64,000 bases of DNA from Dactylis glomerata (GCA_007115705.1 QXEO01000531.1:10562828-10626827); one strand, 5' to 3'. Shown: positions 33,158 through 45,541, numbered from the stretch's first letter. Program-made: numbers and translations. The notes: generated by a model not told the origin, from the sequence alone.

Positions 33158-33870
33158 GGGGTGGCTTATCGGAGGGGCTCGACGTTGGTGACGATGGGTC
33201 CGGCTCGGGATTGTGCCAACAGAGACACCACGGTTTACCCAGGTTCAGGGCCCTCCCGGTTGGAGGTAAACCCCTACTTCCTGCCTGCTTCGTATTGATC
33301 GGGTAGTCGCGATTACAGTGCTCCTCGAGCTGTTCGGCTAGAGGAGGAAGAAGAAGATCGGATCTCCCCTACACTAAGGGTCCAGGCCCCCTTATATAGA
33401 CGGGGGCCTGGTTACAGGTTTAGGTGGCGATTCGACCGGCTGCCAGCTCCCCGGTGGCGGTGTCCTTGGCCTGATCCTCTGACCCTGCTTTGGCAAAGAC
33501 ACTTTATAAAGTGTCTTTTCCCTGGACCGGCATCTGGAGGGCATATCCCCTCCCCTTTGCCTCGGATCCCGTCGTGGGGAAGGGTCTTCGATCTCTCATT
33601 GGTTGGATGCGGTCGTGGCGCTCGTCACTTCTGTCCTGCGCCCCTGACGATCTTGTCGGGGCCGTTCCGCTTTCGGCGAGACAACCGTTGGGAAGGTTTG
33701 TCTCCATCGCCCGGCTCCAGTCTTCCTCGGTGGAGTCGTCAGCCGGCTGCGGGCGCAGCCGGCCCTTCGGTCGGAGCCGGTCTTCTCGTGCTGAAGTCGC
33801 GGGGACTCCTGGGACGCCAGCCGGCATACTGCCTGGCCCGTGATGCGCCCCCTAAGTCATCCCCACGACA
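33129..33870 (-). repeat. 5' LTR of element 3
   Basis: 742 bp, TGTCGTGGG...CCACGACA. TATA in the loop of an inverted repeat (arms 33382-33391 and 33402-33411). The gag ATG (33157) lies about 210 bp downstream of the expected transcript start, so it is inside R/U5. Confidence 0.95.
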
Positions 33871-33875
33871 GCAGC

Positions 33876-35325
33876 GGCTACAACGGACGGCATACCACCG
33901 TAGCGAGAGTAGATAGCTTGAAATAGCGGCAACCACAAATTGCTTATGGCAACGATAATAACACCAACTAGCCATACATGAGGTGTCTTGCTGTATCGTT
34001 ATCTCATTAGAGAGGATGTTCAGCGGAATCAGATTTGTATTAGACTGTTATCCGATATCGTAGTATCAGATTATACATATATAGCAACACAAGCAAACAT
34101 GATATAACAGAATCAGTTAGGAGTAGTTAACAGCGCTCTCAGGTTACGTTACAAAATGACGATTCAAATACGTGTATTTCATTTACCCAGTTAGTTAACG
34201 GGAACGCACTAACGGAGTAGCAGCGGCAAAGGCAACACACTCGAAGGAACAGCGGTGACAACAGGAACAAGTTGTGTGCAACAGCAGCAAGCGGAACAAA
34301 TGACCGCAAGGATTCCGACGCTAGGTTTTCGTAACGATGGCGAATGGTCAATGGCTCATCATCACCGTGATCTCATCGCATAGGTGCTCCTTTTTTTTCT
34401 TATTAGTCCTCCCGCCATCTGCCGTTCTTGGCCAAGGGGAGCATGGAGAGAAGCAACACATTTGCTGCTGTCGGCTGTCGTGGCACTTACGTCTTGGGCT
34501 GACAGGGCTTGATATGGCCGGTCCCGATTTTTACGGACTCATTGGCGGTAATGACATACACAACTTTATTAGATTTAGAGTATAGGACTCACCTTACGCA
34601 GCCATGTATGTCATTAATAGTGTGATGATAGTATGCCTATAAATGGCTATGACAACAGCAATGGAAGCCACACACGACGAAGAAATTAAGCCCATGGTGG
34701 TAACGCACGTGACAACTAGGCCGACTGAAACTCCTGAAATGATGTGTCTTTAACATGTTATGTGCTATATATGTCATCCAATCTCACCATCTCCCTCCCG
34801 CTTCATTTCATATCCTCTGTTGTTACCCTGATCCCAGGACAACAAGAGGGAATACAACTTGAGGGGGCAGATGTAGACATGCTCATAGTAGAATGGTGGC
34901 AATGGCGTCATCATTAACAGAAGCCCTTTAATGAATAACTCTTCTCTATTTTACTTTCTAAAAAATATGCTCTCGTCAGGGCATATTATTTTAAAACACA
35001 GTTAGTTATACATATTGAGATATAAGGCCTCTGGTAAGCATAATATCTTGACTCAGAGTTAATTGAGCCATTATCAACATGTTAACAAATAATATTATGA
35101 GCATGATTTTTGTCATTTTGGTCTAGATAACCTATGATTAATGTTTCTTTTATATCTCAAATATGTTATCCTATAGCCACTCGAAAGTCACGAGACATGA
35201 AAACGACTAGGTGATTTGTCAGAGCTCGAAAAATCACCGTAACTCTATCGCGGGGGACGTGATGCTGGCGTAGGACGAGTGCGGAATACATTGGAAGTAT
35301 TGTTGGAGTGAGATAAGGATAGATC
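33876..35325. other. Non-coding stretch right of element 3
   Basis: No gene and no coherent ORF. The first ~450 bp is rich in AGCGGC/CAACAG; 34600-35200 is AT-rich. It may be the body of a non-autonomous Helitron whose 3' end is at 35381; no convincing 5' TC end was identified. Confidence 0.4.
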
Positions 35326-35381
35326 CTAATGATATATAGGAAAAACTGAGAAACCGTAGCAACGCACGGGCATTCAACTAG
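35326..35381 (+). mobile_element. Candidate Helitron 3' terminus
   Basis: Ends in CTAG followed by T (35378-35382). About nine bases upstream lies CCGTAGCAACGCACGG (35354-35369), which can fold as a short bulged hairpin (CCGT/ACGG plus GC/GC). The segment GCAACGCACGGGC shortly before CTAGT is common at grass Helitron ends (from memory). No Rep/helicase coding is present, so any element is non-autonomous. Confidence 0.4.
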
Positions 35382-35670
35382 TACGAATAGAAATGCGTAT
35401 ATGCATCACACTAAAAAACACTTGTTTTACTCACCAAAGCTAGCTACTGAACAACAGCTGCACACAAAAGCAGCTTCACATGCCAGCGGCCACACTGACA
35501 TGCTTCACCTGGTATCAGAAGGCTTCATCGACGGGCAGCGCCGCACAGGGCCATTCTTGTGTCCAAAGGTAGGACCAAGCTCGCGTCGCCATATCCCACA
35601 ACGGCAGTAGCCGAGAGGTGCGGGAGCTGAACGGGGCAGCATCCGGGGAGCCCCCGTCCTAGCCGGCGGC
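35382..35670. other. Non-coding flank of a solo LTR
   Basis: GC-rich toward the right end, no gene. It contains the left target-site copy GCGGC (35666-35670). Confidence 0.5.
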
Positions 35671-37306
35671 TGAGACGTCTCCGACGTATCCATAATTTTT
35701 GATGCTCCATGCTTGTTTTTACACCATTTGCCTAATGTTTCGTTACACTTCGTGGCACTTTTATGCATTTTCTGGAAATAACCTATTAACAAGTCGCCAC
35801 AGTGCCAGTTCCCTGTTTTCTGCTGTTTTTGTGTTTCAGAAAAGCTACACAGAAAATATTCTCGGAATTGGACGAAACAAGTTCCTGAAGTCTTATTTTT
35901 CCCGGAAGCTTCCAGAGATCCGAAGAGGAGACGGAGAGGGGCCACAGGCCACCCTCACACAAGGGCGGCACGGCCCAGCCCCTGGCTGGGCCCCTATGTG
36001 TGAGGACACCTGGGTCCACTTTTGACTATGCCCCTTCGCATATAAAGACCCCCCGACGGGAAAAACCTAAGTACCCAATCAATTTTCCAGAAACACATCG
36101 TGATTCGCCGCCGTCGTCGACCCGAGATCGGGAGGGTCCAGAAGCTCTTCCCGGCACCCTGCCGGAGAGGGGAATCGCCACCGGAGGTCTTCTTCATCGC
36201 CATGCTTGCCTCCAGAGCGATGAGTGAGTAGTCTACCTTGGACTATGGGTCCATAGCAGTAGCTAGATGGTTGTCTCCTCCACCATGTGCTTCATGTTTA
36301 GATCTCATGAGCTGCCCTACATGATTGAGATCACCGTTATGTAATTCTACATGTTTGGTCTGTTGGGATCCGATGAATATTGGTGTTATGATTGAGTTGC
36401 TATACAGAAATATATCTTATGTTATCTCTATGTTGTTTATGATCTTGCATGCTCTCCGTTGTTAGTAGCTATCTTGGCCGAGTAGTTGCTAGTGACTCCA
36501 AGAGGGGGTATTTATGCTCGATAGTGGGTTCATGCCTCTATTTAATCTGGGGGAGTGACAGAAACCTCTAAGGTTATAAATGTGTTGTTGCTACTAGGGA
36601 GAAAACAACATTCATATGCTCAAGGGCATATGCTTTGTTTACATTACACACTTTGCTTAATGCAATTATCTGTTGTTCGCAACTTAATACTCATGGGGTG
36701 TTCGGATGATATCCCCGTGAGTGGATTATTAGTCATAGATGCAGTTGGATGGCGGTCTATGTATTTTGTTGTAATGCCCAGAGTAAATCGCATAGTGATC
36801 TTCTTGACATATCACGTTTATCTTTATTCTATCAATTGCCCAACTGTAATTTGTTTACCCAGCATGTGTTATTTTATCTTATGGAGAGACACCACTAGTG
36901 AACTGTGGATCCCGGTCCTATTTCCATCATATTGCTATCACCTGTTTACTTTACTCGCACTGTTTACTTTACTCGCATACTTTCACTGCTTTCCACTCGA
37001 TACGCTCATACCCTTTGTTTCAAGCAAACCGGTGAGATTGACAACCTCATCGCAAGTTGGGAACAAAGTACTTGGTTGTGTGTGTGCAGGTTCCGCGTTG
37101 CTACTGGCCGAAGACGAGTCAACAAGTGTCATAAACGGCGCCCTTGTTGGAGTGCTATTAAGCCAGTTCGCATCACCTTCAGTCGTTTGTCTCTCCTCTC
37201 CTGAACGATAAACCTTGGTTTCTTAATTGAGGGAAAAACCTTGCTGCTATATTCATCACACCTTCCTCTTGGGGTTCCCAACGGGCTGGTCATCAACCAG
37301 GCATCA
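35671..37306 (+). mobile_element. Second solo LTR (TGATACGTCTC family)
   Basis: 1,636 bp, closely related over its whole length to 16807-18444. Begins TGAGACGTCTCC (one change from TGATACG) and ends GGCATCA. Flanked by GCGGC (35666-35670) and GCAGC (37307-37311), a target duplication with one mismatch. No internal domain; ORFs inside are shadows. Confidence 0.9.
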
Positions 37307-37311
37307 GCAGC

Positions 37312-37593
37312 GGGGGAAGCAAGGAGAACAGGGCGGCGGCCGGGAAGACCGCGTCCTATCCAGGGGCGCGGGAAGCAGGGAGAACGGGGCGGTGTCCGGG
37401 TAGCTTGCGTCCTACCCGGGGGCACTCGCAGATGTGGAGGTCGAGGAGCACGCATCGGCAGTGGCCAGAGACAGAGCTCCGATGCGGCTTCCGGCAAGCT
37501 GAACGGGGCGCGGGGAACGAGCGTGGATTTCGGCAAGAGAACACGGCGTGGTAGGCGGTGGGGGCAACGGTGCGTGACCGTCTGCGGATGAGA
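37312..37593. repeat. GC-rich flank with an imperfect ~60-bp duplication
   Basis: GGGGGAAGCAAGGAGAACAG (37311 on) recurs as GCGGGAAGCAGGGAGAACGG (from about 37368), each followed by a GGGCGG...CGTCCTA segment. No gene. Holds the left TSD TGAGA (37589-37593). Confidence 0.55.
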
Positions 37594-38646
37594 TGTTGGA
37601 TAATTAGGCACAATTTCCATGATTAATTCCATAATATTAAATATGACAAAACCAGCTACTACGACATGTAACTCGAACATACTAGATGTACTAAACAGCA
37701 AGATGAACAGAAACAAGTAGCAGCTAAACATGTACTCGCAGAACATGATGAACAGACAAACAGCAATAGACCGCACGTACCGTTCGCTTGCAGATGTAGT
37801 CGCAGCAGTAACGTTGTTGATGACAACGTTGGAGAAGACCGATCGAAGCAGACGCTGATGAAGACGGCGGTAGGCTGCACCGCCTGACTTGGATGGAAGA
37901 CGACCCGTGATGAAGAGCTTGAGCAGTCGCGCAGAGCGCTTCCCAAAAACCTAATTCGCCCTCTCCCATACAGGATCACAAAGGCGAGTGGTTCCGGAGA
38001 CATGCTCTCCCGTTCGCCGATGCACGCCGGCGCTCGGGATGAGGTAGACTAGGGAGGCGGCGCAAGCAGCGAGAGGTGGCAAAAACCCTAGATCGGTTTC
38101 AGGTGTGTACGGTGGTAGCCGGGCAAGAGTTTACATAGGCGGCGCAGCGGAGAAACCCTAGTCAATGTGGGCCACGCCCACGTCGCACGCCCGAGTCGGT
38201 TACAGCAGCCCACGATCCGGGAGCGACCCGAACCGGCTAGCTGTGACACGTCCGTCAAGGACTTGGTCAAACGCTCGATTTTCCTGTGCAGCAAAAAGAT
38301 AAGCTCGGCTCCGAGGCTTAATTCTGCAAACCACGGCGCGCGCGCGCATCGTGACGTGTCGAGTTGAGTCGAGACGAGACGAGCGAGCAAGGAGGAGAAG
38401 GAGGAGCGCGCGTGTGGCACTTCTCTTCTCACTCACTTACCAAGTGGTGCAACACCCCACCTTATATGTTGGTCTACATCTCTCCCAACTTTCCATGTGG
38501 GACTAAACTTAGCTCCCACCACTTGCCTTTGTGCAGCCAAAAACATGGGCTGCATGTCACATGGGCTCACACACATGGGCTTTGAGATTTCTAGGAATTT
38601 CTGAAATCTATTATGGGCCAAGCTGAAATGGCCCAATATTTCAACA
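37594..38646 (-). repeat. 3' LTR of the copia element
   Basis: 1,053 bp. The TATA motif that reads TATATAAAC in the partner is TATGTAAAC here (plus GTTTACATAG), one base changed. Confidence 0.92.
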
Positions 38647-39188
38647 ATCCCCCACCAGATCTCAAATGGCCATTTAGAGATTTGCCAAACCTCACTACTT
38701 GTTTATATACCAGTGTTTCAGCAGAGACTGTTAAGTTGAACTTCCGCCTAGAACCTTAAGCTACGTCTATCAGCAACTTGAACAATGGACTACACCTTGA
38801 ATTGCAAGTTTGGTGCGTCAAGATTTCACTCAAAGTCATAACCAGTATATGACTGCCAGTAGCCTACCCCGCGGGTTGGAGCATATGCATCGTACTCCAT
38901 GGTCTCTTCATGAGTTTACTAGAGATCACCCAAATCTCATAGACTGCGACGTTTAACAGTTGGGCTCATATAGGTGTGTTCTTTCAAGAATGCTCTGTAG
39001 GATAGTATCTTTGCTAATCATAGCCAACAGAAACACATTAAGGCACGTTGCCAACCTACCTTACAGATTTCGAGAGTTTTGCATCTTCACATAGAGAGGG
39101 TTACAGAATACTCTCCTCAGTTAAACCACTAGCTTGTTTTCCCAGGTCCTAATTCACGGGATCTCCGATCACAAAGGTTGGGTTACCA

Positions 39189-41014
39189 CTATGGCATAAC
39201 ATCTATGGGTCTCAAACCCATCTCCCTCGATGCACTGTCTATCACATTGCGTGATAGTCCCTTTGTAAAGGGATCTGCCAGGTTTTTGTCTGTTTGAATA
39301 TACATAACAGTTATTACTCTGGAGTTTCACAATTTCCTGACAGACTTCAAATGTCTTTTGACGTGTCTTGATGACTTCGCGTTATCCTTAGAATTATTCA
39401 CTTTGATAATCACTGTTTGATTGTTACAATTCAAGAGGATGGCCGGCACCGGTTTTTCAACCACCGGCAAGTCCATCAAGAGCTCACGCAGCCACTCTGA
39501 CTCTACAGTGGTTGTGTCTAAAGCAGTAAGTTCTGCTTCCATAGTTGACCTCGTCAATATGGTTTGTCTACATGATCTCCATGACACGGTGCCACCTCCA
39601 AAGGTAAATACATACCCACTAGTGGCTTTGATTCATCTACATCAGAGATCCAATTTGCATCACTATATCCTTCAAGCACAGCAGGGTGTCCTGAATAGTG
39701 AATCCCGTAACTCGTTGTACCACATAGATAGCGCATGACCCTTTCAAGTGCATGCCAATGATCAATACCCGGGTTTGACATGAACCTACTCAACTTGCTC
39801 ACGGCAAAAGAGATGTCAGGTCTTGTCATGCTCGCTAAGTATATAAGTGAACCAATGATCTGAGAATATCTCAGTTGATCTGTTGGTTCGTTCTTGTTCT
39901 TACGTAATATCACACTGGGATCATAAGGTGTTGGAGAAGACTTGCCATCAATAAAGCCAAACCGGCTCAAGATCTTCTCAACATAGTGGGATTGCGATAA
40001 AGTAATCCCACTCTCGTTCTTAATTAGCTTGATGTTTAGAATTACATCAGCTTGTCCCAGATCTTTCATATCAAAGCTCTTTGATAAGAAAGACTTGACC
40101 TCATGTATTACTTTCATGTTTGTACCAAAGATAAGAATATCATCAACATACAAACACAATATAACACCTTCGCCCCCACCATGGCGATAGTAAACGCACT
40201 TGTCAGCCTCATTAACGACAAAGCCAACAGAAGTTAAAGTTCTGTCAAACTTCTCATGCCATTGCTTAGGTGCTTGTTTTAGGCCATATAAAGATTTTAG
40301 CAACTTTCACACCTTTCTCTCTTCACCTTTCACCACAAATCCATCAGGCTGATCCATATAGATTTCCTCTTCCAACTCTCCATTAAGGAAAGCTGCCTTT
40401 ACGTCCATTTGATGAACGATAAGACCATAAGAGGTAGCCATGGAAAGTAGTACTCGAATGGTGGTGAGTCTAGCGACATGTGAATAGGTGTCGAAGTAAT
40501 CTTCGCCTTCTTTCTGTGTGTAGCCTTTCGCTACAAGTCTCGCCTTGTACTTCTTAATAGTACCATCAGGCCTTAGCTTCTTCTTGAACACCCACTTGCA
40601 GCCCACAGGTTTACAGCCATGGGGGCGCTCAGATAATTCCCATGTTCCATTAGAAAGAATCGAGTCCATCTCATTTTGGATAGCTTCTTTCCAATCATCT
40701 GCATCCGGTGATGCATATGCCTCAGCAATGGACTTGGGAGTATCATCCACAAGGTACACAATGAAATCATCACCAAAGGAATTTGCAGTCCTTCGTCTCT
40801 TGCTCCTTGTAGGAGCTTCATTGTCATCCTTATCATGAACGTTCTCAAAAACGTTCTCATGTGGTTGCTCAAAATAATCATCAGATGTACTAGATTCAGG
40901 AATTATCTCAGAAGAAAATCTAGCAGTGCTATGCATATCTTTCATAGGAAACATATTCTCAAAAAATGTTGCATCATGAGATTCCATTATAGTGTCAACA
41001 TGCATATCAGGTAC
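39189..41014 (-). pseudogene. Reverse transcriptase and RNase H of the copia element
   Basis: RT starts after an acidic linker: DDWKEAIQNEMDSILSNGTW, WVFKKKLRPDG, KARLVAKGYTQ, QMDVKAAFLNGELEEEIYM, then LKSLYGLKQAPKQWHEKFD, the catalytic LYVDDILIFG, and DISFAVSKLSRFM. RNase H follows with MEAELTALDTTTVESEWLRE and the tail DPFTKGLSRNVIDSASREMG, ending at a TAG at 39189-39191. A TGA at 40307-40309 replaces a cysteine codon before KLLKSLYG, and a frameshift near 39600 separates RT from RNase H. Not functional. Confidence 0.9.
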
Positions 41015-41510
41015 CTAAGATTTAACTACTAAAAATCTATAGCCAATGCTCCGCTGAGCATAACCTAGAAAGATGCAATCCACAGTCTTTGGTCCGAGTT
41101 TGCGTTTCTTTGGGATGGGAATGTTGACCTTCGCCAACCATCCCCAAGTGCGCAAATACGAAAGTGATGGCTTTCTCCCAACCCACTCCTCATAAGAGGT
41201 TTTCTCTTTATTATTGTTAGGAACTCTATTCAGGACATGACATACAGTCAACAAAGCCTCCCCCCACCATGCCTTCGATAAACCAGCAGTGTCGAGCATG
41301 GAATTCACCAAGTCAGACAGCGTGCGATTTTTCCTCTCAGCCACCCCATTTGATTGGGGCGAGTAGGGAGGCGTCCTCTCATGAATAATACCGTGTTCCT
41401 CATAGAATTCGTCAAAGATTTTAGGAAAATACTCTCCACCACGATCCGACCTAAGACGCTTGATCTTTCTCTCTAGTTGATTTTCAACTTCGGCCTTATA
41501 AATTTTAAAT
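41015..41510 (-). pseudogene. Integrase, second half, of the copia element
   Basis: Contains RLRSDRGGEYF with the second catalytic aspartate, PYSPQSNGVAERKNRTL with the glutamate, and the copia-type C-terminal part KLGPKTVDCIFLGYAQRSIG. A one-base loss of T near 41508-41512 (TATTTAAAATT) puts it out of frame with the upstream half, and TAG at 41015-41017 cuts it from RT. Confidence 0.88.
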
Positions 41511-43116
41511 AGTCTAAAGCTTCATCTTTAGTTCGCAACAAGTAAACATAGCAAAATCTAGTCGCATCATCAATCAATGTCATGAAATATCTCTTTTCAC
41601 CTTTTGTCAACACACCATTCATCTCGCATAGATCAGAATGTACGAGTTCTAGAGGTGCCAAGTTTCTCTCCTCGGCCGCCGTATGAGGCTTACGAGGTTG
41701 CTTCGATTGCACACAACTATGGCACTTAGAACCTTTGGCAATAGTAAATTTTAGAATTAAACTCATGCTGGATAACCGATTCATCAAACCAAAAGTAATG
41801 TGACATAAACGAGAATGCCAAACACTGGTATCATCACTAACACCGCCACAAATATGGTTCACAGATTTATTATAGAAATCTGAAAGTGAAAAGCGGAACA
41901 AGCCTCCGCACTCATAGCCTTTTCCAATAAATTGTCCATGCTTGGAAAAGACTACCTTATTCGACTCTAAAACAACCTTAAACCCATCTCTGCAAAGAAG
42001 GGAACCGCTAACAAGATTCTTGTTCATAGTAGGGACATGCTACACATTCCTTAGCTGCACGATCTTCCCCGAAGTGAACTTCAGATCTACCGTGCCAACA
42101 CCACGAATAGAGGCATGTGACCCATTGCACATTAGGACGGAGGAATCCCGTGCGGCCTGATAAGAAGTGAACATAGAGATGTCAGCACACATATGAACGT
42201 TAGCACCCGTATCAATCCACCAAGAGGGAGATTGAAATACCGAAAGAACAGTAAATAATTTACCATACCCATCAGTATTGCCAGCGGTCACGACGTTAAC
42301 AGTCTTGGCCTTTTTCCCTCTGCGGTCTGCGCGTTCTGGGCAGTCCTTGGAAAAGTGGCCGGGCTCTCCACAAGTGAAACAAGTTAGATCACTCAAGTCC
42401 CTGTTCGGCTTCTTTTTCTTGAAGGTTGTAGTCTTTACAGGCTTGTTGAAAGAGGGCTTGAAGTTCCCTTTGTTCTTGCCTGAGGATTTGTCTTTCTGCT
42501 GCATAAAGTTAGCAGTAGCATGACCCTCTCCTTTCTCAGTAGTGTCCTTAGCATGAGCCTTCTCCTTAACATCAAGGGACGCTATCAGATTTTCAACTGA
42601 TATCTCCTGTCTCTTGTGTTTGAGAGTTGTGGCGAAGTTCCTCCATGAAGGGGGCAACTTAGCGATAATGCAACCCGCCACAAACTTGTCGGGTAAGGCA
42701 CACTTAAGGAGTTCAAGCTCTTTGGCAATGCACTGTATCTCATGAGCTTGTTGAACCACAGGAAGGTCCTTAGTCATCTTAAAATCATGAAAGCTCTCCA
42801 TGATGTACAGTTCACTACCAGCATCTGCCGCACCAAACTTGGCGCCTAGTGCGTCCCAGAGCTCCTTCCCGTCTTTTATGTGCATAAACACATCACACAG
42901 ACGGTCAGCAAGAATGCTCAGAATGCATCCCACAAAGATAGTATTGGCTTCCTCGAACTTTTTCTGATCATCCTCAGACATAGTTCCTTCAGGTTTGCCT
43001 TTACTAATCTGGAACACTTTCATCGTGGTCAGCCAAAGCTCAGCCTTGTACTGCCACCTCTTAAAGTGCACACCGGTAAATTTATCCGGCCTCAGTGCAT
43101 CGGTAAAACCAGCCAT
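41511..43116 (-). pseudogene. gag, protease and first half of integrase of the copia element
   Basis: ATG at 43116 (MAGFTDALRPDKFTG) starts a UBN2-type gag (residues ~1-220), then a CCHC knuckle CFTCGEPGHFSKDCP and an aspartic protease with WWIDTGANVHMCAD (intact D-T-G). TAG at 42040-42042 interrupts it; the same frame resumes with the GAG-pre-integrase part (SVWHSRLCHITFGLMNRL) and integrase HHCC and first aspartate (LELVHSDLCEMNG). I chose 43116 because the upstream codons lie in the LTR and leader and differ in character. Confidence 0.88.
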
Positions 43117-43155
43117 TGATAATTCAGGAAATTGCCTACAATTAGGTTTTTGGAT

Positions 43156-44197
43156 TGTTGGATAATTAGGCACAATTTCCATGATTAATTCTATAATATT
43201 AAACATGACAAAACCAGCTACTACCACATGTAACTCGAACATACTAGATGTACTAAATAGCAAGATGAACGGAAACAAGTAGCAGCTAAACATGTACTCG
43301 CAGAACATGATGAACCGACAAACAACAGTAGATCGCACGCACCGTTCGCTTGCAGATGTAGTCACAGCAGTAACGTTGTTGATGACAACATTGGAGAAGA
43401 CCGGTCGAAGCAGACGGCGATGAAGACAGTGGTAGGCTGCACCGCCCGACTTGGATGGAAGATGACCCGTGATGAAGAGCTTGAGCAGTCACACAGAGCG
43501 CTTCCCAAAAACCTAATTCGCCCTCTCCCGTACAGGATCGCAAAGGCGAGTGGTTCTGGAGACCTGCTCTCCCGTTCGCCGGTGCACGCCGGCGCTCGGG
43601 ATGAGGTAGACTACGGAGGCGGCGCAAGCAGCGAGAGGTGGCAAAAACCCTAGATCAGTTTCACGTGTGTGCGGCGGTAGCCGGGCAAGAGTTTATATAG
43701 GCGGCGCAGCGTAGAAACCCTAGGCAACGTGAGTCACGCCCACGTCGCACGCCCGAGTCGGTTACAGCAGCCCACGATCCGGGAGCGACCGAACCGGCTA
43801 GCTGTGACGCGTCCGTCAAGGACTCGGTCAAACGCTCGGTTTTCCTGTGTAGCAAAAAGATAAGCTCGGCTCCGAGGCTCAATTCCGGAAACCGCGGCGC
43901 GCGCGCGTCGTGACGTGTCGAGTCGAGACAAGACGAGCGAGCGAGGAGGAGGAGGAGCGGGCGTGTGGCACTTCTCTTCTCACTCACTTACCAAGTGGTG
44001 CAACACCCCACCTTATATGTTGGTCTACATCTCTCCCAACTTTCCATGTGGGACTAAACTTAGCTCCCACCACTTGCCTTTGTGTAGCCAAAAACATGGG
44101 CTACATGTCACATGGGCTCACACACATGGGCTTTGAGATTTCTAGGAATTTCTGAAATCTATTATGGGCCAAGCTGAAATGGCCCAATATTTCAACA
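43156..44197 (-). repeat. 5' LTR of the copia element
   Basis: 1,042 bp, TATA box (minus CTATATAAAC) at 43691-43700. The bases after its end, ATCCAAAAACC, do not match a known primer binding site. Confidence 0.92.
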
Positions 44198-44202
44198 TGA
44201 GA

Positions 44203-45535
44203 TGTATGGCCACCGACGGGGGAGAGGGGGAATCCAGCGATGCAGGAAGCGCGCGACGCCGGTAGTGGGGAAGCAGGTGCGTGACGGAGGAGGGGTGGAG
44301 CAGGCCATCTCCGACGGTGGGTAGAACGCGTGAGCGTCGGTGGGTGGACCGTGCTGTAGTCGGCGGCAGTGGAGATCAGGGTCAGTGGGAGGTTGGGGAC
44401 GATTGGGTCGCGTTAGTTTCTTTTATTTGAGGTGGGATAGGTTCGGGCCGGTAACTAGTGGATCTGGCCCTTATAGGACGGGTAGTTGTAGATTATTAAT
44501 CTACAACCGATTTTAGAAGGAAAATGCTTACCTTATCCCGGGGGCTAACATCGCTAGCAACCTCTTGGTCCAGCGTGCGACACACGTCCAGTGATAGGTG
44601 GGCCTGCCCAGGTTCTTATCTCTTCATCCCCTTCTCTATCTCTTCGTCGACGAGGTCAGTGCATGGGAGACAGAAATTGGCCGCCGTTGTGCCCTATGTT
44701 GCGCCACCACCTTGCCCCTAAGCAGCTCCGCCGATCTGCTCCCACTGAGCTCCGCCGCGGTTCTACAAGCAGCTCCGTCACTCTGCCCCCACGGAGCTTC
44801 ACCGCCGTGCCCAACGCAGCGCGACCTGACAGAACTGTGGCGGGGGGTGCCGTCAGAGCGATTCCGCCATGGGTTAAGGTGCTCTTCGTCGTTCTGGAGG
44901 CACCGCCATCATCCTCGTAGTAAACTTCAGCCCACGTCGGGCTCCTCAGCGACTTGTCCACGGCGACGGTCGTAATGTCCTCCATGACCGGATACGGGAG
45001 ACAGGGGATGCCACCGGCTGGCTCACGCGATGCCGTGGGCGGCCGCCGCACGCGCCGTTGTCCCCAGCCTCACCTCTCCCCATCAGCGGGAGCACGCCAG
45101 AGCTACAAGGGGGGCCCACGCCACTGGCGATGATGGTTCACCGCGAGTGGTGCAGCGATGGAGCTGCATACGAGGGTTAGGTGCTGCCAGGGCCCAGGGG
45201 TGAGTGGAGATGCCACAAATATTTGGTCGCCCGTGCTACAAGATTGCAGGCCACGATGCTGCCCGACATCCATGCTACTAGTGGTGGTGGCCGTTTTTAG
45301 TTTTTGTTACATAGGTTATGTAAATTTGCATTAATAGAATTTTCCATACAATCGCAATACAGTTTTGCATCATAAGAGTCTTACTGGAGGTCCTTGCCCG
45401 AATTTTTTGCTACCAAGCTATAATAACACAATTTTTTTGCTACAACAACTCTATTTTTTTGCTATAATCGCATAAAGTGTTGCTACGAGGTATCCCGTGA
45501 AATTGGATTTTCCTACATAGCATAATTTTTTTGCT
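44203..45535. other. GC-rich then AT-rich non-coding stretch
   Basis: 44203-45290 is GC-rich with many chance ORFs (including ~130 codons at 44656-45051, minus) but no motif I recognise. From 45290 it is AT-rich with TTTTTTGCTA repeated about six times. No gene supported. Confidence 0.45.
44485..44507. repeat. 23-bp perfect palindrome
   Basis: Arms GTTGTAGATTA and TAATCTACAAC around a single T. It could extrude as a cruciform or be the meeting point of two terminal inverted repeats; nothing further supports the latter. Confidence 0.85.
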
Positions 45536-45541
45536 ATGAGG

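Larger units (their letters stand above)
23839..33870 (-). mobile_element. Complete Tat-like LTR retrotransposon without polymerase, element 3 (10.0 kb)
   Basis: Bounded by two 742-bp LTRs and perfect target duplications GCAGC (23834-23838 and 33871-33875). The minus strand carries PBS, gag and protease in one frame; the plus strand carries a six-exon gene. Between protease (ends 30056) and that gene (ends 29169) there are only about 890 bp of repeats, so RT, RNase H and integrase are absent. By eye the LTRs differ at about 11 positions, so it is fairly young. It can only have moved with enzymes from a relative (inference). Confidence 0.93.
37594..44197 (-). mobile_element. Complete but decayed Ty1/copia element (6.6 kb)
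   Basis: Two LTRs (37594-38646 and 43156-44197; TGTTGGATAATTAGG...ATTTCAACA) and perfect target duplications TGAGA (37589-37593 and 44198-44202). A polypurine tract GGTGGGGGAT (38647-38656, minus) sets the orientation. Order gag-protease-integrase-RT-RNase H is the copia order. Interrupted by several stops and at least two frameshifts. The usual initiator tRNA-Met site is not seen next to the 5' LTR. Confidence 0.93.

Noticed and set aside
37129..37776. 215-codon minus ORF with a hydrophobic start
   Set aside because: It spans the end of a solo LTR, flanking DNA and the copia LTR; no domain, and it crosses insertion boundaries.
44656..45051. 131-codon minus ORF in GC-rich DNA
   Set aside because: No recognisable motif; several frames are open in the same GC-rich block.
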